Shown here: one piece after another, positions 1-9,391 of the stretch
Position numbering within the stretch: the first letter of the stretch is position 1
How the letters are laid out: each line of letters opens with the position of its first letter
Source of the DNA: Dolomedes plantarius
Lineage: Eukaryota; Arthropoda; Arachnida; Araneae; Dolomedidae
Assembly (NCBI GenBank): GCA_907164885.2
Contig: OU015490.1
Coordinates: forward strand, 18,454,940 to 18,518,939
Length of the DNA: 64,000 nt
Reading direction: 5' to 3'
Notes under the pieces: generated by a model
Database searches by the model: none
Seen by the model: only the letters and a program-made list of their open reading frames with translations
What the model was told of the DNA's origin: nothing
Program-made: the position numbers and the translations under genes

Positions 1-380
1 TGTGTAACTGCTGAAGCAGCAATTTCATTTCTTGGAATTTCGGTTACAACCGGTTGGGATCTAACATTAATATTCTGATTTAAAAATTTTGAAATTTTGT
101 ATTTCCATTCTATAATTTTTTCATCAATCATCTCAACTCCTTCAATTTCATCTTCAATTTCAGTATCAGGAATGTTTTCAAAAATTTCAGAATTTGAAGC
201 TTTAAGTTTCTCAACTTTTTCCATTAACTGATCTTTTAGGACTCCCAGAGCATCTACCTTATCATCATATATCATTTCAGAATCATCAAATGTATTTGAG
301 ATTTTCGTTAAAATCTTCGTTGTAGCGGAGCGCAAAACAGCACGCTGCCGCTTCAGTTTTTCTACATTATCTTTACTCAT
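1..380 (-). CDS. BEL/Pao retrotransposon Gag N-terminus (partial)
   Basis: The frame opens with ATG at 380 (MSKDNVEKLKRQRAVLRSA) and stays open to the window edge, about 126 codons. The start is basic and helical (KLKRQRAVLRSATTKILTKI). An acidic coiled-coil-like stretch follows (IPDTEIEDEIEGVEMIDEKI), the usual N-terminal layout of BEL/Pao Gag-Pol upstream of the DUF1759 region. The body of the element lies left of the window. A likely primer-binding site and LTR sit just upstream (433-744). Family assignment rests on this pattern and on position, since no catalytic motif is inside the window. Confidence 0.65.
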   Translation of the reverse strand, partial: MSKDNVEKLKRQRAVLRSATTKILTKISNTFDDSEMIYDDKVDALGVLKDQLMEKVEKLKASNSEIFENIPDTEIEDEIEGVEMIDEKIIEWKYKISKFLNQNINVRSQPVVTEIPRNEIAASAVT

Positions 381-432
381 TATGCAAATATAAATTAAGT
401 AAGCATGCGCTTACCTTCAGTTTTAAATGAGT

Positions 433-450
433 CCTGTCACGCGGACGCCA
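433..450 (-). promoter_or_regulatory. Candidate primer-binding site of the left BEL/Pao element
   Basis: On the minus strand this reads TGGCGTCCGCGTGACAGG, a TGG-starting 18-mer 2 bases after a candidate LTR end (...TCTAGCA). TGG is the complement of the CCA tail of a tRNA primer. The tRNA was not identified. Confidence 0.45.
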
Positions 451-452
451 GA

Positions 453-744
453 TGCTAGATTCTGCGCTGGGAGATGTTCAAACGGATTTGTCTTGAATGT
501 TGATACTGCACACTTCTCTTTCAGTTATGACGATCAGGTTAAATTAACATAATTTATTTACAAATTAAGATTAGTTACAGTATTTACATAAAAGGTTACT
601 AAGAAATTACTCTCCAGCGAGAGTTCCATTATTACCGAACTGGCCGGTTCTTATGCACAATGCATTCTGATTTAAGACAGTTTGAAACGGGGGGTGATTC
701 GCGGTACGGCGCTTGTAGCGCCACCAAAGATGAACTGCAACACA
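453..744 (-). repeat. Candidate 5' LTR of the left BEL/Pao element
   Basis: On the minus strand the segment starts TGTGTTGCAGTTCATC and ends TCTAGCA, so it has TG...CA termini, and it lies directly upstream of the PBS candidate and Gag start. An alternative end is ...TATCAACA at 498. The partner LTR is outside the window, so the boundaries cannot be confirmed by comparison. Confidence 0.5.
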
Positions 745-1165
745 GCTAGTTACAAGATAAAAAGAACTTTTTATATACCATGTTTTTATATTTTCTGTCG
801 AATCCTATAAACTTGACAATTCTATGTATTAATAGATACTTTTTAAAAAATTTTTGGTGAATTATCCCATCCGCTTGAAAGACAATGAAGTTAATCGGAA
901 ATTAACTCGCGTTTAACTTTTCGTTCCCGTCTCGGCCGACAGATGGCTGCACCAGTCTGCAAAACAAAATTAACTGAAAATGGATTCAATCCTGCTTAAA
1001 GATGGCTAAAAGTGTTAAAATAATGTATCGTCATCGTGTTCCGAGCTATTCTAAAAGTTTCAAATGTCTAGCTAGTCGGGAAGTTAGCTAAAAATCGATT
1101 GCAAGATGTGTACGGGACAAACACACACACAAACAAACAAGAAAGCGAGTTAATAAAAACATGTA
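745..1165 (+). repeat. Dispersed repeat R1, copy A
   Basis: One of four copies in the first 6.2 kb (A here, B 2760-3470 inverted, C 4735-5160, D 5710-6140). The family starts TTACAAGATAAAAAGAACTT. It contains CGTTCCCGTCTCGGCCGACA and GATGGCTGCACCAGTCTGC, then CTAGCTAGTCGGGAAGTTAG, and ends in a CA-rich run and GTTAATAAAAACA. No coding capacity is seen. The family is not identified; a shorter related core (GCTGCCATCTGTCGGC) occurs in the Helitron at 45835-46280. Confidence 0.75.
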
Positions 1166-1171
1166 AAAAAA

Positions 1172-1265
1172 TCTTTAAATCCAAGTCGGCCATCCTCGAA
1201 CAAATTTCCTCCATAGGTAAACATTGAGGCGAGTGAAACCGATAGGGTTAGTACACAGCAGCCTT
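1172..1265 (+). repeat. Dispersed repeat R2, fragment ending at TTAA
   Basis: The segment from AAATCCAAGTCGGCCATCC to ACACAGCAGCCTTAA recurs at 42664-42740 (+), 42297-42385 (-) and 53215-53330 (-). The shared core is CTCCATAGGTTAACATTGAG in consensus. Three of the four copies have TTAA at the outer edge, which suggests the end of a TTAA-targeting (piggyBac-like) non-autonomous element. No partner end was found for this copy. Confidence 0.6.
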
Positions 1266-1325
1266 AAAGCGAAGCATCTGACAGCAGTAAGACAGATTGT
1301 TGTGCTTAGTCTTTCGCGGCGGTTC

Positions 1326-2171
1326 GGGGACGTCCATTAATTGCGTGAAGCGATTTTTTGACCCCCTCCTCCCCCTGGTGAGATTTCATGAAATTTGGCT
1401 CGACCTCCCCCCCCCCCCTCTCCCCCGCTAATCTCACGCGAGATTTTCAAAATGCGTACTTATAGTGTAAATACGTTAATCTGTGCTGGATTGCATTGGA
1501 TTTACATAAAAAAAACATAATTTGCTTAATTATTTTTATTTAAGACTAGTTAAGACTAGCATTTAAGACTACTAAGAACGTAGTCTAGAATCACAGTGAG
1601 AAAATCGAACAGTAAAATACTTAAATAGGAACTACTAAAATTCGTAAAAGAATATTCATTCTAATTATATTATTCAACTATTATTAATTATTTTATTAAT
1701 TATTATTTTATTACGTGAAATATTAATTTATTAAATATTAAATATTTTATAAAAAAATTCAATATTAAATATTGTATTATATAATTAAATATTTAATATT
1801 TATTTATTATTAAATATTAATTTATTTTTATTAATTATTATTTTATTTATTATTTTATTTATTATTTAATTAATTATTTTATTCGACCCATCTTTAAATT
1901 CCAAAATGTCCACGGGGACTCACGTGTGGTCTCAAGAGTGACTACTGGAACTATTGTGTAGGATTCAGCCATATTTTAGTGTAGAAACATGTTTTACTTA
2001 ATATAACCCAGTTTTCTCGCAATTTCACACTGTTTCTCGCGGAAAAAAAATTACGCGATATTTGCCGAGACCCCCCCCCCCTCTCTCTCTTCCACGGGAG
2101 ACTGGGTGAGATTCGGTTCGACCCCCCCCCCCCCCCCCCCTAAAAGCCTCACGTTATTAATGGACGTCCCC
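1326..2171. mobile_element. MITE with GGGGACGTCCATTAAT termini, TSD TTC
   Basis: The left end is GGGGACGTCCATTAATTGCG and the right end, reverse-complemented, is GGGGACGTCCATTAATAACG. TTC occurs immediately outside both ends (1323-1325, 2172-2174), fitting a 3-bp target duplication. The interior holds C-rich runs near both ends (about 1365-1430 and 2070-2140) and an AT-rich centre without an open frame. The element ends about 125 bases before the MATH exon start and may therefore sit in the promoter or 5'UTR intron of that gene. Confidence 0.75.
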
Positions 2172-2297
2172 TTCCTCCTAAAAAGCATTTGGCTGATAGC
2201 ACTCACTTGTCGTCGGCTGTACCACAACTATCTAGGTCCACTCGTAACGATTATCACCAATTCCGTTTGTTTCTGTCGTTTGAACTCAGTCTCCCGC

Positions 2298-2727
2298 ATG
2301 ATGTCCTGGCCGCGTGCCGGAAGCGTCGTAGAAGAGGCGTGGCCGTCCAACAAGCTGGTGGAGTGGGACGTCGGCTGTGGACCGACGCAAGCTCCGGGTG
2401 CGATACTCGCGAGCCCCGACATCTCGATCGGCAGCCAGCGATTCGTCCTGGACCTGCGGTGCGGGAAGGACTGTCGGGTGGTACAGCTGTTCCGGATGGG
2501 ACCCTCCGAGCGCCGTTCGGCCCCGTGGATTTTAGGAGCGAAGGACCGCGCCGGCACCTACGACGAGAGCAAATGCGGGAATCTGGACCTGACGGAATCG
2601 TATGAGATATGGTCGAAGGTGGAGCATGTTTATTTATACGGAAAATTCGGACAGGATGAAATAAATCACCTCACGATCTCCTTCTATATGGGCCTGGAGC
2701 GAACACCGACAGTAGTGGGGAAAAAAG
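2298..2727 (+). CDS. MATH-BTB (speckle-type POZ-like) gene, exon 1
   Basis: This exon encodes a diverged MATH (TRAF-like) domain, about residues 12-135, with NKLVEWDVGCG, SPDISIGSQRFVLDLRCGKD and NHLTISFYMGLER. The ATG at 2298 is the first in frame after a polypyrimidine/AG sequence (TTTCTGTCGTTTGAACTCAG, ending 2289), so translation may start here after a 5'UTR intron, though an upstream start cannot be excluded. The exon ends AAG|GTGAGT at 2727 in phase 1. Exon 2 at 7254 starts in the matching phase, giving a predicted 333-aa protein; human SPOP is 374 aa. MATH-BTB proteins are generally substrate adaptors for Cullin-3 ubiquitin ligases, with MATH binding the substrate. The exon is clearly GC-richer than its surroundings. 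Confidence 0.75.
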
Positions 2728-2759
2728 GTGAGTCGATGCCTTTGTAAATTTCATCATTT

Positions 2760-3470
2760 TTTTTTCAACCCGTTCATTTTTTACCGTGTTTTTATTAACT
2801 CGCTTTCTTGTTTGTTTGTTTGTTTGTTTGTGTGTGTGTGTGTTTGCCCGGTACAAATCTTGGAATCGATTTTTAACTAACTTCCCGACTAGCTAGACAT
2901 CTGAAACTTTTAGAATAGCTCAGAACACGTTGACAACGCATTATTTTAATACTTTTACCCATCTTTAAGCAAGTTTGAATCCATTTTCAGTTAATTTTGT
3001 TTTGTAGACCGGTGCAGCCCTCTATCGGCCGGGACGGGAACGAAAAGTTAAACGCGAGTTAACTTCCAATTAACTTCATTTTCTTTCAAGCGGATGGGAT
3101 AATTCACCAATAATTTTTAAAAAAGTATCTATTAATACATCTTTAAGCAGAATTAAATTAATTTTCAGTTATTTTCAGTTAATTTTGTCCAATTAACTGC
3201 ATTTTCTTTCAAGTGGATGGGATAATTCACCAAAAATTTTTAAAAAAGTATCTATTAATACATAAGCAGAATTAAATTAATTTTTAGTTATTTTCAGTTA
3301 ATTTTGTCCAATTAACTTCATTTTCTTTCAAGTGGATGGGATAATTCATCAAAAAATTTTAAAAAAAAGTATTTATTAATACATAGAATTGTCAAGTTTA
3401 TAAGATTCAACAGAAAATTTAAAAACATGGTATATAAAAAGTTCTTTTTATCTTGTAATTATTTCTCTTT
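2760..3470 (-). repeat. Dispersed repeat R1, copy B (inverted, internally triplicated)
   Basis: This is the reverse complement of copies A, C and D. It is longer because the segment starting CCAATTAACTTCATTTTCTT is present three times, at about 3066, 3189 and 3308 (periods 123 and 119). Each unit includes GGATGGGATAATTCACCAA and TATTAATACAT. Copies A and B lie in opposite orientation on either side of MATH exon 1. Confidence 0.75.
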
Positions 3471-3979
3471 TGTAATGAAAATTGAGAGGTAGAGATCGTT
3501 GTATTACCGCTTTATGTCTGTCACTGTTATCCTCGATAGGAATCAGATTAAAAGAATCTGTTTTTCATCTTCCTTGTGTATCACGGCTTCGCCATTTATC
3601 AATTGCAATGAAATGAACTAGCGTGATGCAAAGTGAGCGCTTGGGGTCCGCAGCTCCGTTCTTTTTCAGAGAAAGTCCGCATCTTAAATAAGAAAACGAA
3701 TTTCTCAGCGGATTCGAAATCGGATGAGCCGTTCCTGCAGATTCTTTCAAAAGTCTGACGGTCCTCCCAGAGTTTCTCAAAACATTTTCGTACTTTTGGA
3801 ATCTTCGATGGTTTAATCAGTTCCTTTCTTCTCTATTTAGATTATTTTTCTTCCAGTGAGTTTTTAAGGTTCCGAAGGTATGAGAAAAAATTACGTGAGC
3901 ATTCATTCGATATGAGGTCCACCCTTTTGAAACAGAGTTGCCAGAGGCCACCTACTAAATATTCTGGTGGTGGAATATA

Positions 3980-4273
3980 CAGGGTGTCCATAATTAAAAT
4001 CCCACTTTCAAAAGGCTGCAAAAAAAAGAACCAAAGAATGACTTCAAATTTGAACTGAATATACTGGAAGAAGGGGGAAACGATTTGGCATAATAAAAAA
4101 AGAGTTCCAAAATGTTACAGCGCCATCTATTGATACATTTTGGAACTTTTTTTCATTATGCCAAATCGTTTCCCCCTTCTTCCAGTATATTCAGTTCAAA
4201 TTTGAAGTCATTCTGACCAGTGGTTCTTTTTTTGCAGCCTTTTGAAAGTGGGACTTTAACTATGGACACCCTG
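3980..4273. mobile_element. Near-perfect palindromic MITE, CAGGGTGTCCAT termini
   Basis: Left and right arms of about 137 bases are reverse complements (CAGGGTGTCCATAATTAAAA and its partner ...GACTTTAACTATGGACACCCTG). They are separated by a 19-base loop near ACAGCGCCATCTATTGAT. A 9-base indel (GACCAGTGG against AAAGA) is the main difference between arms. No convincing target duplication is visible. RNA from this intronic position would fold into a long hairpin. Confidence 0.8.
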
Positions 4274-4734
4274 TTCTATGTTGCTAACGTTTAGTTTGTA
4301 ACATGCACTCCACTATGTTGTAAAACCAGGCGATCGCATCTGTTCTAGATTTCATCGGAGTGATCATCATTTGAGACATGATGCAACAAAGGCTAAATCT
4401 GTCTTGTGTTTTTCCAAGACAATTGAATACTTATTTCGAGTCAGCATCATCCAGGCATTAAAAAATACGAAATTAATTTCCAACACTCTGGAATCAGGGC
4501 AGGAACCTACGCTGTAATTTGTGCTCCGAAATTTTCTCTAGTTAGATATTTTTCAAATAAGACTTGAGGTCAAAGCTTACGAGACACTGGGTCCGCATAT
4601 TCGACCAATTAATCAGCGGGCAGACAATTTTCCAAACCTATGGTCCCATCCAAAAGATACTATATCGCTGAACGTGACGAGTGATATGGAAGGGACTGAA
4701 ATCATTTTGAATAATTACAAGATAAAAACTTTAA

Positions 4735-5160
4735 CTACAAGATATGAACTTTTTATATATCATGTTTTTAAATTTTCTGTCGAATCATATAAACTTGACA
4801 ATTCTATGTATTAATAAATACTTTTTTAAAATTTTTTGGATGAATTATCCCATCCACTTGAAAGAAAATGAAGTTAATTGGAAGTTAACTCGCGTTTCAC
4901 TTTTCGTTCCCGTCCCGGCCGATAGATGGCAGCACCAGTCTACAAAACAAAATTAACTGAAAATGAATTCAAATCTGCTTAAAGATGGCTAAAAATATTT
5001 AAAAAATGCATTGTCATCGTGTTCCGAGCTATTCTAAAAGTTTCAAATGTCTAGCTAGTCGGGAAGTTAGCTAAAAATCGATTGCAAGATTTCTACTGGA
5101 GAAACACACACGCAAACAAACAAACAAGAAAGCGAGTCAATAAAAACAGGGTAAAAAGTC
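4735..5160 (+). repeat. Dispersed repeat R1, copy C
   Basis: Same order of blocks as copy A: a TACAAGATA start, TCGAATCATATAAACTTGAC, CGTTCCCGTCCCGGCCGATA, CTAGCTAGTCGGGAAGTTAG, then the CA-rich run and GTCAATAAAAACAG. Orientation +. The start is partly duplicated (ATTACAAGATAAAAACTTTAACTACAAGATATG). Confidence 0.75.
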
Positions 5161-5192
5161 TCTAGCGGCTTTAAATGGACGTGAGGGTATGA

Positions 5193-5558
5193 TTAGTTTT
5201 GATTGAGAACGCTACGGTCGGTTTTGAAACACGAGGGCTCATCAGACCGGGACCTACTACTTAAAGCCGATTCCGTACGGCTACAAACGTCCATGCCAAG
5301 CGTGGTACTGGAGCCCACAGACTTTGGTACTGAATGCCAGGACCCTAGCTGACAGTGGGGGGTATGACAGCACCCCACTGCGCCTTCAAAAGGTTTGATA
5401 ACCTTGGAAAGATTTGAAAAATAGGTATTTCTGCGCCCCAAACAACAGGTTTCTCTGCGTAAAAATGGTGACAGATTAGTAAATTTCCGACCAGTAGTTG
5501 AGGAGGAACCCGGCTTCCCTCTTTGCTTGTATCCTTTTTGTACAACTGTACAACACAC
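5193..5558 (-). other. Unassigned 121-codon open frame in the intron
   Basis: An uninterrupted frame from ATG at 5558 ends in SCFKTDRSVLNQN. It is Cys- and Ser-rich and its base composition is more GC-rich than the intron around it. It resembles nothing I can name. It lies antisense to the MATH-BTB gene between R1 copies C and D, and could be part of an old repeat, an antisense transcript or chance. Confidence 0.25.
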
Positions 5559-5709
5559 AAGAATACAAATATATTTTATACTCTTCGCTTAAAGGTTTGA
5601 AAATTTTGTTTGCTTGTAGGTTTGTTGTTCATTCGAGGTAAAGAAAGAGGCAAAATGCTTTCATATCTCATCGAAATGCTACACATTTCTTTTCCTGGAA
5701 GGGTAATGA

Positions 5710-6140
5710 ACTAATAATTACACGATAAAAAGACTTTTTATATACCATGGTTTTAAATTTTTTGTCGAATCCTATAAACTTGACAATTCTATGTATTAAT
5801 AAATACTTTTTTAAAATTTTTTTGATCAACTATCCCATCAACTTGAAAGAAAACGAAGTTTATTGGAAGTTAACTTGCACTTGACTTTTCGTTCCCTTTC
5901 CGGCCGATAGATGACTGCAGCAGTCTACAAAACAAAATTAACTGAAAATAACTGAAAATTAATTTAATTCTGCTTAAAGATGGCTAAAAATATTTTTAAA
6001 GATGCATTGTCATCGTGTTCTGAGCTATTCTAAAAGTTTCGAATGTCTAGCTAGTCGGGAAGTTAGTTAAAAATCGATTGAAAGATTTGTATTAGACAAA
6101 CACACAAGAAAGCAAGTTAATAAAAACATGGTAAAAATAT
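5710..6140 (+). repeat. Dispersed repeat R1, copy D
   Basis: Same family as copies A and C (TTACACGATAAAAAGACTTT, GACTTTTCGTTCCC, CTAGCTAGTCGGGAAGTTAG, GTTAATAAAAACATGGTAAA). The CA-rich run near the 3' end is shortened. Orientation +. Confidence 0.75.
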
Positions 6141-6330
6141 TCAAATGAAGATAGCCGCGTATGAATAAAGTACCAATCTTCTCTTATAAAAGCTTTTTTT
6201 TTCGGATGTATTTACATCAATTTTGTTTGGAGACAGAGCCACGCGTTATTGTCAGCATTGAACTTACCTTCTTTTCGTTCAATTTCACTACCTGGTATCC
6301 GCCATCCTTGAAGAAATACCATGAATTTGC

Positions 6331-7090
6331 TTAAGGGCACACAGAACATCTCGACAGCCAAAATGGATCGATTTTAGTGAAATGTTTATGAGCATGTATT
6401 TAATTGCAGAATACAGATATATGCAAAATATTTATATACCAGTGAATACATACATTATATTTTATATTTAAAAGAAATGGAAGAATTATGTTAAAAATTT
6501 AGTTTATTGGGGCAATTTAAAAACTTGTTAAATGTTTGATACTATTTGTCAGTTAGGTAGACTTTTCTAAAATTCTATTCAATTTATCTCTTCCAAATTT
6601 GGTATGGTAACATACAATATATCAGTGGACAATAATACGAAGTATTTTGCTTCTAGGTGTAGAGAAATTGAAAATAACAAAAACATATGTAATTAAAATT
6701 GTTATGTTTTTGAAGTTTTCCACTCTCAAATTTAATTTATTTTTTTCTAACCCAGAAGCAAAATACTTCGTATTAATGTCAACTAATATATTTTATGGTA
6801 CCATACAGAATTTGGAAGAGATAAATTCAATGGATTTTTAGAAAAGTCTACCTAACTTACATATAGTATCAAAGATTTAACAAGTTTTTGAAAATAATAT
6901 TAAATTGCTACAATAAACTTAATTTTTAACTTAATTCTTCCATTTAACTCTAAATATAAAATATAATGTATGCATTTACTGGTATATAAATACTCTGCAT
7001 AGATCTGTATTCTGCAATTAAATACATGCCCATAAACATTTCACTAAAATCGCTCCATTTTGGCTGTGGAGATGTTCTGTGTGCCCTTAA
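6331..7090. mobile_element. TTAA-flanked foldback element with 330-base arms
   Basis: TTAA at 6331-6334 and 7087-7090 flanks TTAAGGGCACACAGAACATC and its inverted partner GATGTTCTGTGTGCCCTTAA. The arms stay complementary inward to about 6660 and 6755 (AATACGAAGTATTTTGCTTC against GAAGCAAAATACTTCGTATT), leaving a loop of about 95 bases. The TTAA duplication is typical of piggyBac-type integration. The element ends about 160 bases before the BTB exon acceptor. Confidence 0.8.
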
Positions 7091-7253
7091 ACCGCGAAAG
7101 TCAAAACATTTTTCATTCACGGAAAAACACAAAACTCACGAAGCGCTAGGCTTTTATAGACGGTCATGCATAACAGCGTCTTTATAATCGTGCGGTAACA
7201 CGAAATAAAGCCACGCCTACTCCAAGATTAATCTTTTTTTTTTCATTCTTTAG

Positions 7254-7825
7254 ATGTAGAGGCTCTGCAGCATTCTCAGATTTGGGGTCGGGGAGACGTC
7301 GTCTTCAAGGTACATGACGAAGGGTTTAAAGTGCACAGGACCGTATTCCGCATCCGGGTCCCAGCATTGGATGCCATGTTCAAGTACGACACCCTCGAAA
7401 GGAGGACCGGGGTCGTGCGAATCGAGGACTGCGACGCGGCCGTCTTCAGGATTTTTCTGGAATACGTCGTCACCGGAGAACTACTGCAGGCCCTGACTGC
7501 GGACGAAACTTTCGCCCTCTACGCGCTGGCAGACAAGTACCTGATGGAGCAGTTCAGGCTGCGGTGCTTGCGACGCATCCGGGAGTCCCTGTCTGCCGAC
7601 AGTTTCTGCGACGTCTTCGAGTTAATCTTCAGATACGGAGATGAGGACTTGTTGTGGATAGCCTCTCAGTTCCTCGATCGAAATAAAGACATAGTCCAGA
7701 GCGACGTGTGGCAGAATTTCAGAAGTGAATATCCTGATGTTGCCCGCAGCCTAGAGACAGAGGTTGTCCAAAATGGAAGCTTAACCCTTTCGCGACGGCA
7801 GTTCCGGTCGTGGGCTTACCCCTGA
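7254..7825 (+). CDS. MATH-BTB (speckle-type POZ-like) gene, exon 2
   Basis: This exon encodes the BTB/POZ domain (GDVVFKVHDEGFKVHRTVFR ... VPALDAMFKYD ... FRIFLEYVVTGEL), the 3-box/BACK region (LYALADKYLMEQFRLRCLRR ... DVFELIFRYGDEDLLW) and a stop at 7823-7825. BTB mediates dimerisation and Cullin-3 binding in this family. The exon is in frame with exon 1 through a phase-1 junction. The last 14 codons, from the TTAA at 7781, read through a sequence (TTAACCCTTTCGCGACGGCA) that looks like the end of a TTAA transposon. The native C-terminus may therefore have been replaced by transposon sequence. No AATAAA signal is evident before the Tc1 insertion at 7931. Confidence 0.8.
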
Positions 7826-7928
7826 GGCCGGAAGTGTTTCTCGTGAACGTTCCCTCCAGGCCGGCGAACTTTTAAGCGCTAAGCCTGTTTACGAAAAATT
7901 CCAAAATAGTATCATTTCCAAACAAATC
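7781..7928. mobile_element. Probable TTAA-transposon end fused to the BTB exon
   Basis: TTAACCCTTTCGCGACGGCA at 7781 matches the TTAA-CCCTTTCGCG style of piggyBac-like ends. Compare CCCTTTCGCGGCGAAAGG on the minus strand near 17616 and TTAACCCTTTCAGGG at 15924. The opposite end was not found next to it, and the segment is cut by the Tc1 element starting at 7931. It could be the distal end of the piggyBac copy whose other end is at 17622, which would enclose everything between, but the sequence does not prove this. Confidence 0.45.
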
Positions 7929-7930
7929 TA

Positions 7931-9137
7931 CACTGAAGTGCCACTGAATTAGGGATAGCAAAGCCTATGCAAATTGTGTAGCTCTGCGCATCATGTATGC
8001 GCAAGTGACGGTGCTGTGGTAACTGCATATATAGCGCGTATTGTGGTTGTTCTGAATTAGTTGTTGGAATTGCCAGTATGGGTAAACTGCCTGATTTAGA
8101 CGCCTTCGATCGCGGACAAATCGTAGGTGCGCGACGCATGGGCCATTCAATTTCCGAAATCGTCAGAAAGCTACGATTTTCAAGGTCGACAGTATCAAGA
8201 GTATACCAAGAATACATGGATGGTGGAAAAAAATTAGCGATCGGGCAAACTGCAAAGGACAATTAGCCTTGACAGTGCGTGGTGAGAGACGGTTCAGGCG
8301 TATTGTACGTAGCCAGCGAAGCCAAACATTAGCTCAAATTACCACCCAGTTTAAAAACGGTGCCAGTCGTACAGTCAGTAAACGGACTGTGCAACGCTCG
8401 CTTCACCGTATGGGTTTCGGGAGCCGTCGACCTACGAGAGTACCATTGCTGTATACTCGCCATCGGACTGCACGTCTTGCCTGGGCAAGAGAGCACAGAG
8501 ACTGGAGTGTAGAGGACTGGAAACGAGTAGCATGGAGTGATATGAGTCTCGATTCCGACGGGAGGCTGAGAATATGGCGTCAGGCTCATGAAGTCATGGA
8601 TCCTGCATGCCTGGCTGGAACTGTACAAGGGCATGGTGGCTCAATCATGGTCTGGGGTGTTTTTTCGTGGCACAGTTTGGGATCTTTGGTGCGTGTACCA
8701 ACCTCCCTCAATGCAATTCGGTACGTAGAGTTGCTGGGTGATCACCTCCATCCGTTTATGCTGTTCTGTTATCCGCACGGTAATGGGGTTTTCCAGCAAG
8801 ACAACTGTACCTCTCACAAGTCCCGGTTGGCTACTGGCTGGTTGGATGAGCATTCCTCTGACTTCTCTGTCATGAATTGGCCACCTAGAAGCCCAGACTT
8901 AAATCCTATTGAGCATCTTTGGGATGTTTTGGAACAAGGCGTGAAAGGCCATCACACAGCACCAAATAACCTTACTGAATTATGGACAGCTTTAGCCAAT
9001 ATTTGGCAAGCCATTCCCGTGGAACGTTTCCAGAAACTTGTTGAATCTATGCCTCGTCGTGTGGCAGCCGTTATCAAGGCCAGAGGAGGCCCAACTCGTT
9101 ACTAGGTAGGTATCCCTAATTCAGTGGCACTTCAGTG
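7931..9137 (+). mobile_element. Tc1-type transposon (DD36E), copy 1
   Basis: Terminal inverted repeats CACTGAAGTGCCACTGAATT and ...AATTCAGTGGCACTTCAGTG lie inside TA duplications (7929-7930, 9138-9139). Length is 1207 bases, usual for a one-gene Tc1 element. It is inserted just downstream of the BTB stop codon, in the same orientation. Confidence 0.9.
8078..9105 (+). pseudogene. Tc1-type transposase, frame broken after the HTH domain
   Basis: The first frame (8078-8266) encodes the paired-like helix-turn-helix start, MGKLPDLDAFDRGQIVGARR and SRSTVSRVYQEYM. The second, in the -1 frame and open from well upstream to 9105, encodes the second DNA-binding part and the catalytic core. Core motifs are AWSD, QQDN and SPDLNPIEHLWD, with 36 residues between the second D and the E. 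The shift coincides with A7 at 8227-8233, which sits in register as A AAA AAA. Compared with the copy at 58622, the region after AWSD is shortened by several residues (DMSLDSDGR), so activity is doubtful. The likeliest reading is a decayed transposase. Confidence 0.85.
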
Positions 9138-9139
9138 TA

Positions 9140-9391
9140 TTTATTTAAGCTATATATTCATAAGGTTTTTAATGAACGACCTATTAGCTGAACATTACCC
9201 TTTTCAGGGTACCTCGCTTTTCTAAATTTGCTATGTATAACGAAATTTGGCCTATATGTATTATTTATTTTTTATAACTATAATGGTTATGCTTATATTG
9301 TTTGTAAAGGTGCTATTTTTAGACTTAAAGTTAAGTTTATAATTCTGTTTTGTTGTTTATATTTGAAAGTAAATTTTGTATTTTATGAATT
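9140..9391. other. AT-rich spacer between Tc1 and Copia
   Basis: No gene or known repeat is recognised. The 17-mer TTATTTAAGCTATATAT near 9144 recurs near 15104 on the far side of the Copia element, which may be chance or a small repeat. Confidence 0.4.

Larger units (their letters stand above)
2728..7253 (+). other. Repeat-filled intron of the MATH-BTB gene
   Basis: The donor is AAG|GTGAGT at 2728 and the acceptor is TTTTTTTTTTCATTCTTTAG ending at 7253. One base of the split codon comes from exon 1 and two from exon 2. The intron carries R1 copies B, C and D, a palindromic MITE (3980-4273) and a TTAA foldback (6331-7090). In 3471-3979, 4274-4734, 5161-5192, 5559-5709 and 6141-6330 no gene or repeat was recognised. 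Confidence 0.75.

Noticed and set aside
2106..2297. Upstream extension of the MATH frame
   Set aside because: The 5' part runs through the poly-C end of the MITE at 1326-2171 and has no MATH-like content; the ATG at 2298 is preferred.
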